Assembly: GCF_932526225.1 (NCBI RefSeq)
Contig: NC_064038.1
Coordinates: 10,725,070 to 10,789,069 of the forward strand
Length of the DNA: 64,000 bases
Direction of reading: 5' to 3'
Source of the DNA: Nematostella vectensis
Lineage: Eukaryota > Cnidaria > Anthozoa > Actiniaria > Edwardsiidae
Part shown: piece by piece, positions 57,261 through 64,000 of the stretch
How positions within the stretch are numbered: the first letter of the stretch is position 1
Layout: each line of letters opens with the position of its first letter
Translations under genes and position numbers: made by a program
The notes under the pieces: generated by a model
What the model was told of the DNA's origin: nothing
The model's input: the letters and a program-made list of their open reading frames with translations, nothing else
Databases searched by the model: none

Positions 57261-60200
57261 ATGTATTTTCTCCGCTTGTTCTGTTTGACTGTGGCCGTGA
57301 TGAACGCTTTCGGTGAGATGAGGTGAGTAAAGTCAAACTTGTCAACAACGAATGAATAGTCGAGTTTAGTGTTAAAACAAAGGAGGCTTTCACTTCGAAC
57401 CAGAACAATATGTTATTACACTACTAGAATGCAAAAAGAAGTAATTTATTTTATCGATATCACAACTAAAATCGATACTAAACACGCTAAAAGATAATTT
57501 GTATTCACTGCCGGTCGTTTATACCGGTCGCTGGGACACGAAAGAGGCCTCTGCTAGCTGAGAACTGGGTCACGAACCGAATGTCAAATTCATTAAAACT
57601 TTATACATGGCTTTTAAGCACATTTTTGGCATGTTTATAGTCATTCTCTTAAGTTTATTTACCATTCCCGCTTTTGAAGGCTGGAAACCGTACGCTATAT
57701 TATTTATTTTCGCACTTGACGGAAATCGAGTAATAAGGCTCGGAAACTGGAATTACCGGAACTGAAGGTCTTAAACCGACCGGTTTTTAATTCCCTCAGC
57801 CCAGCCCGGCTTCCCACCCGCGTCAGTGAAGGATTTCTAAGGACACACGAATTCATGCAAATAAATATCTATAAGTTATATCTTCATTCTCTAATTCATG
57901 AAATAAACTTAGTTTGGATGTAAATGTATCCGTCTGTGATGTTTTTTTCTTCTCTAGAAGCTCCTTTCTACGAGTTTAAAGCGATATAAGTTTGACTGTA
58001 ATTTGCGAACGTGCCTCCCCCCCAATATTACAAATAATATAAGGAAATGACCAGTAGGGGCGTGGCTTTGCCCCCAATATTATCTCATTGTTTCTGTATT
58101 GTGCTTCCCCCTCAATCTTAAGTGGCCTGCTTCGGCACTGTGTATGGATTCATTTTTTTAAACGGTGTTAAAAAGTGTTAAAGAATTTGGTATTGTAGTA
58201 TCCACACACTTGGAAACAGAGACTTAATTAAGGCTGGTTCTCACTATAGAACCCAAGCACAACACAGACATAATAATGAATTGACTAACGTCGAAAAACA
58301 AACAATATTTTTACATTGCTGAAACACTGTTTGATTAAGCGGTAGATGCGTAGTAATTACACACTGGTAACACAAGATGACAACTCGAAAAACTTGAAGT
58401 AACAACTGCTGATTTATTGTATATATAATTATACAATAGTTAACAGGGAACAAAAAAGGCACAGCTAGAAGGAATCTACGTAAATTATACTCAATACCTC
58501 TATGGTATCACAAGAAGCGTATTTTTATGCCAACACGATCATATACAAGATTCCAGACCAATTCTAATTTGGTGTGGATATGCCGGAAATGCCAATTTCC
58601 TAATTTCTCAACATCTTATTTGGAGGTGTCATCAAGCTATCTGTTAACTTCAAATGACTTCTCGGTTCAAAGTAAATCCACAGAGGAACCCGGATTTACT
58701 CCTACTATAACATCATCAAGTAAGTAAATAAGCGACGCGGGGTCAGCAACAGGTATGTTACAAATCGCCGTAACAATATAACCAGTCTGTGCGCCAACAT
58801 CAACGGCATAGGAAGAAAGAAAATCGGGCTTCAAGCCTTTCTAGATGCAGAAAGCCCGGATGAAGTAGCACTGTAAGAGACTTAAATCCACCTATCTACC
58901 ACGGACGCTGAATTATTCCCTTCCGAGCTTGGTTACTCGGTCTTCAGGAGAGATCGCAAGTAAGGAGGAGGGGGTGATCTGCTCGCGGTAAAGTCTGAGT
59001 TAAAACCCCTGGCGTTTCCCGTAAATGACCCTGGTGAGAGTATATGGGTTAAAGTCAAACTGTGTGTTCAGACGCACTATTTTTGAAGCTTCTACCGCTT
59101 TCCCGACCAGCATGTCGAGAAACTTGCTAACTTACGCAGTCAATTTGATCACGTGACACGGAACCACCCTACGGACAATCAGCCTGGCATTCACGTGTTA
59201 GGGGACTTTAACTTTAGGAAAATCGACTGAATAATTACGGGGGCGATCTTACACCATCTGACGGTTTCGCTCTTATTGATGTCCTCCGTGATTTCTATAT
59301 GGAACAGCTTGTTGACTTTCCCACACGTGGATACAACACCCCATCTCATAATGACCAACAGACCCGGCCTCGCGTTTGATGTGACCTCTCCGGCAAAGTT
59401 TAGCGACCATCGCGCTGTGAGCTGTTCTATCACTGCGTCCATCAAGTTTCAGTTAAAAAGCCAAGCGCAAAATATACTTTGAAAAGATCCGAGCGGACCT
59501 GTCTTACTACATCAGACTCTACCTCAATTCGATCCTGGCCTTCGGTCAGTAGATGATGACTGGATCTCATTTAAAGCTGCCCTATCCAAGTCAGTTGTAG
59601 ACAACTTACCCTCCAAGATGATCAGTGGCAAAGATAAACTACCTTGAATTTCTCCTCGGCTGTGACGCCTATGAGACGTAAAAGCAGACTTCAGGCGAAG
59701 TTTAAAGCGACCGGGTCCGGAAGACTATGTACCTTGTGGAGGCACATGCGAAAAAAGCTTACTCGAGCCCTGCATACCGGGCGTAATGAGTACGTTAACA
59801 GCATCATCGGGGATATAAAGACCAACCCCAAACCGTTTTGGAAATTCATCAGATCCCAGAGGAAGGACGACCAGTCAATGCCATCTCTGAAAACGCCTTC
59901 TAGGACACTCGCAAAGTCAGATATGAAGAAAGCTGAAATCCTTAACCACCAGTTTCAGAGGAACTTCTCGACTGAAGATACTAATGCCATCCCTCTTCTA
60001 CGCCCCCGCTTCCCTTCCATGCCCGACATCATTGTCACCGATGCAGGCGTGCTCAAGTTATAAGACGACTTGAAAACAACAAAGGCGGCAGGGCCGGACG
60101 TTCCAGAGTTCTTAAATAGGTTGCGCCGGTCGCTGCACCCTTCCTACGCTCAATGTTTCAGAGGTCGCTTGACACAGGTGAAATCCCACGGGACTGGCTC

Positions 60201-63200
60201 TTAGCTAACATATGTCCTATCCACAAAAAGGGCGACAGATACTGAGAACTGAGATACTGTGCCACTAACTTGCGTCGTCTGTAAGTTGCTGGAACATATT
60301 GTGTACTCCAACTTGATGCTGCACCTTGATACCTATAACATACAGACCGACAACACGCTTTTAGAGCATCACTTAGTTGTGTGACCTAGTTATGCCATGT
60401 TGTCAACGACTGGGCCCTAGCGCGGTCTCCAAACGGACGCTTTCATACTTGATTTCGCTAAGGCATTCGATAGTGTTCCACACGAGCGCCTAAAGTTCAA
60501 GTTACGTAGCTACGGAATATCTGGTGCAACTCTCCGATGGCTTGACTCTTTTCTTGCGCATCGTTATCAAAGGGTAGTCGTCAATGGAGCCAAAAGCAAC
60601 TGGCTAACGGTGAAGTCAAGCGTTACTCAAAGGACAATGCTGGGTCCTGTTCTTTTTAATTTATTCATCAACGATATTGTAAAGGACATTGACTCAGAGA
60701 TCCGCCTGTTTGAAGACGATTGCATCTGTTACCGTACTATTCGCACGAATACGGATTGTGATTTGGTGCAAAGGGACATAACAAAGCTTGGGTCATGGGC
60801 TAAACAGTGGTCTATAAAATTCGAGCCCAGCAAATGCAAGATTATTCGTGTATCCCGGAAAACGCGCCACAATACACCGTTCTTGTACTATCTTGATGGC
60901 ACCCCATTGGAAACTGTGGAGGTTAAATATCTGGGAATGACATTAACTCACGACCTAAAATAGAATCGGCATATAACGGACATCACAAAACGTGCCAACA
61001 GGGTGATGGACTACTTATGAGGGACCTTTCAAAGGTCATCGCGAGGTCGGAGAGACAGCCTACAACAACCTGGTAAGACCCCTTCTTGAATATGGATATG
61101 AGATACAATATGGGACCCATACACCGCTAACCTGACAGCAGAGATCGAGGAAGTCCAAAGGCGGGCAGCGAGGTTCGTCCTATCAGACTATACCAACTAT
61201 AGGCGCTGTTTCCTCGTTGTTGACGACACTAAATTGGAAGTCACTTAAAGATAGAAGATTTGAATCAAGATTGAAGCTGTTCAACAAAGGCCGGCGGGGC
61301 CTCGCCGTCCTACCATTGGACACCTCACTACACCCGCGCCAAAGTCAAGACACAAGCACTCAGGGCATATTTCTCAACCGTTTGCTCGTACTAATGTATA
61401 TAAATCCAGTTTCGTAATCAGAACTGTAAACCATTCGCGTGTGAACCACACACGCGAATGCGCCCGCCTTCGAGGCCTTTAATAGCTCTATGTAACTTAC
61501 CAAGGCTGCGCTATGCATCTATTGTTTATACGAGGTGGCATAGTAAAATAAAGTGAAGTGAATACACTGTACAAGAAATAGCGAACACAAAGTCGTGTCT
61601 TTACATCGTTTATCGTTATCTTATAACGAGTAAATTGTGGTAGTACTCATGCCTCCTACAGTACCTGATCTCTTCTGGCTTATCCTTGTTGTTGCTTGGA
61701 CACGGACTGTGGTATTCTACCAGAATTCGGAATTGACGCGTTAGGCAAACGTTTGCCATTCAAAAGCGAAAATGTTCAAACCACGGGATCTATGCTTCCT
61801 TTTCGTTATTTTAATTATTGGAATATCCACTGTAGAAAGTCATCCCCCTAGATGTAGGACCAACGGGAAAAAAACACATTTAGAATTCGGCCAAAGGTAA
61901 ACGGGAACAGGATTTAGATCCGACGTGCGTCGCTTCACAAATGGATGGGTCTTCTGCTCTTTGTTGTACTCCGAAAAGCTTTCGTCTACAACAAATAGCC
62001 CTGCTTTCTTGTTTGAATCGCTTGTTCTTTGTGCTTCAGGCATTATTAATTCACCTGAAACCAACAGAACGACGTAAACATAGGCCTTGATTTGCACGGA
62101 TTCTTACCCGACATCATAGACATTACGGCTGTATTTCAACGTCCCCTCGTTTATCTAAACGTTAGTTGTTGAATAAATCGAGCATCGAGCACATCGAAAA
62201 ATACAATGCGAGCACGGTGGGAATTTCGGGGGACCATTCGGGCCCCTATTACGGACATTACATCAGGATGGTTTGGGAGGTTAGTTGTAATCAGGCCCGT
62301 AGGTTTGGCTTGGGGTGGTGACTAAATTGCTTGAATTTAACTAATATACTTTTTTCATGCGTTACAGCGTGGAGGACAAGAAGCAGATTGTCGTGATGTC
62401 TCTTCCGGGTGAAGAATACACACAGTATAAGCTTGATTTCCAAGACATCGCAGAATTCATCAAAGAGATGGATCAGAAAACCAAAGGACTTGACCACTTT
62501 ATCATCATTCATGACCGATCAGGTAGAAAGTTCTTTGAAGGCTATAACTTTACGAACGCGCATCTTATCGAAATGGAGAAACCTGGACTGGATCTCTGGA
62601 TGCGGGATTTCCTGACTGCCATGCCGAAGCAGCAGGTCAATTTCACGTACAAACCCCAATATATCAGCCACGAGCAGGCGCTGAAGGACAAGGCAGGGTT
62701 CAACAGGCTGGCGAAGTCAGCTAATTTCCCTGAGCTACGGCAAAGCAAGATCGTTTTGGAGGGCGGGAATATCGTGGAAAACGGAAAAAACATTGCAATC
62801 ACCACGGCTAGAATCTACTCCGACAATCCAGGTAAATAATCTAACACGAGCACAGTCTAGATCCTGACGTATCGATCACGGTTACTGTGGCCAAACTCAG
62901 AAAAACTCCTTCGCAGATGTGCTCTTTCCAGACCCCTTACCTACAAGCACAGGTAACCCAGGAAAACCCCCAGAAATTAGGATGTCCCTAGGTTACACAG
63001 CAGCAAGAATGACGAGTCCCTTCTCCTTATTATTCTAGTTTTTTTTTTATATATCTAGCGCATATAACCCTTAGCGGGGCGTAGCCAGGGGGGTGGCCAA
63101 GGGGACCCGCCCCCCCCCCCCCTCTCTAGCAGCCAAAATACAGTAAATGTATGAGACATTATCTAACACACAGGGGAAAATGCCTTGAAAGTCCCTTTTG

Positions 63201-64000
63201 GGCCCCCTCCTGTTAAAAATCCTTGCTACGCTGCTGCTTAGCAAATCCTTTCTATTTGCCTGTCAACCGCCCCCCTCTGGGTTCCTACTAGTTGTTCTGT
63301 CGTTCTGAATTTTGCCATAAAATGCTCTATAAGCTTCAAACATATTGGGTGACAGTGGACAAAAAAATTGTATAGGAAAGCTGGTCCTCTCAAGCTACGA
63401 CCCTGAACAGTAGTAATACTCCTGCTTTTTGTCGATAAATAATTTTTGTGAAAATATAATGTTATCACATTCGGATTTCTAGGAATGACCAAACAAGACG
63501 TCATAGCAACACTTAGTCGCGAGATAAACCGGACAGTGGTGGTCCTTCCGGACCCTCTGGACACAACCGGACACTCGGACGGCGTGGTATCATTCGTGGA
63601 GGAAGACACCCTTCTCATCGCTCTATTTAACGATGCAGACGGACCGGGATTTTACGATGCAATGGAAAAAGAGGTCGTCAATTTGTTTCCGTCACTAAAG
63701 ATCGTTCCCCTGCCATGTTACGCAAAGAAAGGCAAGACCCAAGGATTCGTATCATCTGAGGGAGCGTACGCCAACTCGCTAGTGACAAACAACGCCGTCT
63801 ACCTACCCTTCTTTAACAACCAAACGAGCAACGAGAAAGCGCTTGCAGTATTCAGAAACAGCACCACGAAGACCGTTGTCCCGGTAACCAAGACTCAGTA
63901 CATTCCTGTCCTTGGCGGAAGCCTTCGGTGTATGACATGGCAGATCGACCAGCATACGGAAGTCGGGAAACGCTTGCTGGCCTACGCGAAAACCTCGCCG
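57261..64000 (+). CDS. Secreted agmatine deiminase-like enzyme, copy 2 (runs off the window)
   Basis: Exon 1 57261-57322 (signal peptide MYFLRLFCLTVAVMNAFGE), exon 2 62368-62831, exon 3 from 63483 past the window end. Exon 2 differs from copy 1 at only about seven residues (YKLDF, FLTAMP, LAKSA, GKNIA). Exon 3 has changes such as PLDTTGHSDG for PTGTTGHSDG. WMRD, GGN, GHSDG and GGSLRCMTW all remain, so the copy looks functional. Intron 1 is 5 kb against 1.1 kb in copy 1, because of a LINE and other insertions. The C-terminal anchor lies beyond the window. Confidence 0.9.
58013..58140 (-). mobile_element. Short inverted-repeat element, family B (truncated)
   Basis: GGAAATGACCAGTAGGGGCG and the right end GGCCTGCTTCGGCACTG are present; the left end is missing. 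Intron 1 of deiminase copy 2. Confidence 0.7.
58520..61562 (+). mobile_element. CR1/L2-like LINE, decayed
   Basis: In order: an N-terminal Cys segment VWICRKCQFPNFSTS (58527-58727), endonuclease remnants (GIGRKKIGLQAFLDA, FRRDRK) at 58800-58960, a linker with FWKFIRSQRKDD near 59840, and RT blocks FDFAKAFDSVPHERL-like, LGPVLFNLFINDIV and FEDDC (canonical FADD altered) with WSIKFEPSKCK at 60420-60963. Many stops and frameshifts. The 3' end is AATAAAGTGAAGTGAA, a simple tail typical of this class. It lies in intron 1 of deiminase copy 2. Confidence 0.85.
61840..62097 (-). CDS. Possible secreted short peptide precursor
   Basis: 85 residues: MQIKAYVYVVLLVSGELIMP could be a weak signal peptide, followed by a polar stretch and KRR before a Cys-containing tail. 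Antisense in the intron of deiminase copy 2. An alternative reading is a small exon ending at TCAG|GTGAAT after about 14 codons. No family is recognised. Confidence 0.2.
   Translation of the reverse strand: MQIKAYVYVVLLVSGELIMPEAQRTSDSNKKAGLFVVDESFSEYNKEQKTHPFVKRRTSDLNPVPVYLWPNSKCVFFPLVLHLGG
63075..63236 (-). mobile_element. Short inverted-repeat element, family A
   Basis: GGGGCGTAGCCAGGGGGGTG at the left, AAAAATCCTTGCTACGCTGCTG at the right, in intron 2 of deiminase copy 2. Copy 1 lacks it. Confidence 0.85.

Noticed and set aside
1..64000. tRNA, rRNA or other structured RNA genes
   Set aside because: No cloverleaf with A/B boxes or rRNA-like block was found by eye; a covariance-model scan would settle it.

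Overview
The window is animal nuclear DNA. Genes are split by GT-AG introns into exons that join in phase, introns and intergenic DNA are AT-rich and full of small inverted-repeat elements, and the window carries a metazoan polycystin-1 gene, a CR1/L2-like LINE and a Penelope-like element. Gene content and repeat style fit a cnidarian, probably a sea anemone close to Nematostella. That assignment is inference, because no search could be run.

Layout. 1-4180: no gene recognised; degenerate repeats at 1740-3080. 4607-13937 (minus): an eight-exon gene for an 831-residue type II membrane protein of the DUF885 family with an HExxPGHH motif. 14.0-16.1 kb: the spacer between this gene and its divergent neighbour. 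16116-42945 (plus): a 23-exon gene for a 3815-residue polycystin-1-like protein. Its order is signal peptide, leucine-rich repeats, two Ly6/uPAR-like cysteine-rich modules, C-type lectin, about 17 EGF modules, two fibronectin III domains, a further EGF, REJ, GAIN/GPS, PLAT, eleven membrane segments and a long tail with a short motif repeated three times. A broken Penelope-like element sits in one of its introns. 45165-45839 (minus): a two-exon gene for a 176-residue single-pass protein of unknown function. 51609-54290 and 57261-end (plus): two tandem copies of a secreted agmatine deiminase-like (PAD_porph) enzyme; copy 1 ends in a GPI-anchor-like tail and copy 2 runs off the window. A decayed LINE (about 58.5-61.56 kb) fills the first intron of copy 2.

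The right third is a segmental duplication. Unit A (about 39.0-54.3 kb) holds the polycystin 3' end and deiminase copy 1. Unit B (about 55.4 kb to the end) holds an internally deleted polycystin pseudogene fragment, matching flanking DNA and deiminase copy 2. Unit A carries about 5.4 kb that unit B lacks. That segment is bounded by two same-orientation copies of one small element family and contains the 176-residue gene.

The most unusual feature is that tandem arrays sit on splice junctions. A 26-copy array of an 80-bp unit repeats a splice acceptor plus the start of a DUF885 exon. One fibronectin III exon of the polycystin gene has degenerate copies of its acceptor side upstream and four copies of its donor side downstream. 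In each array with exact copies, only the copy nearest the exon keeps the reading frame open.
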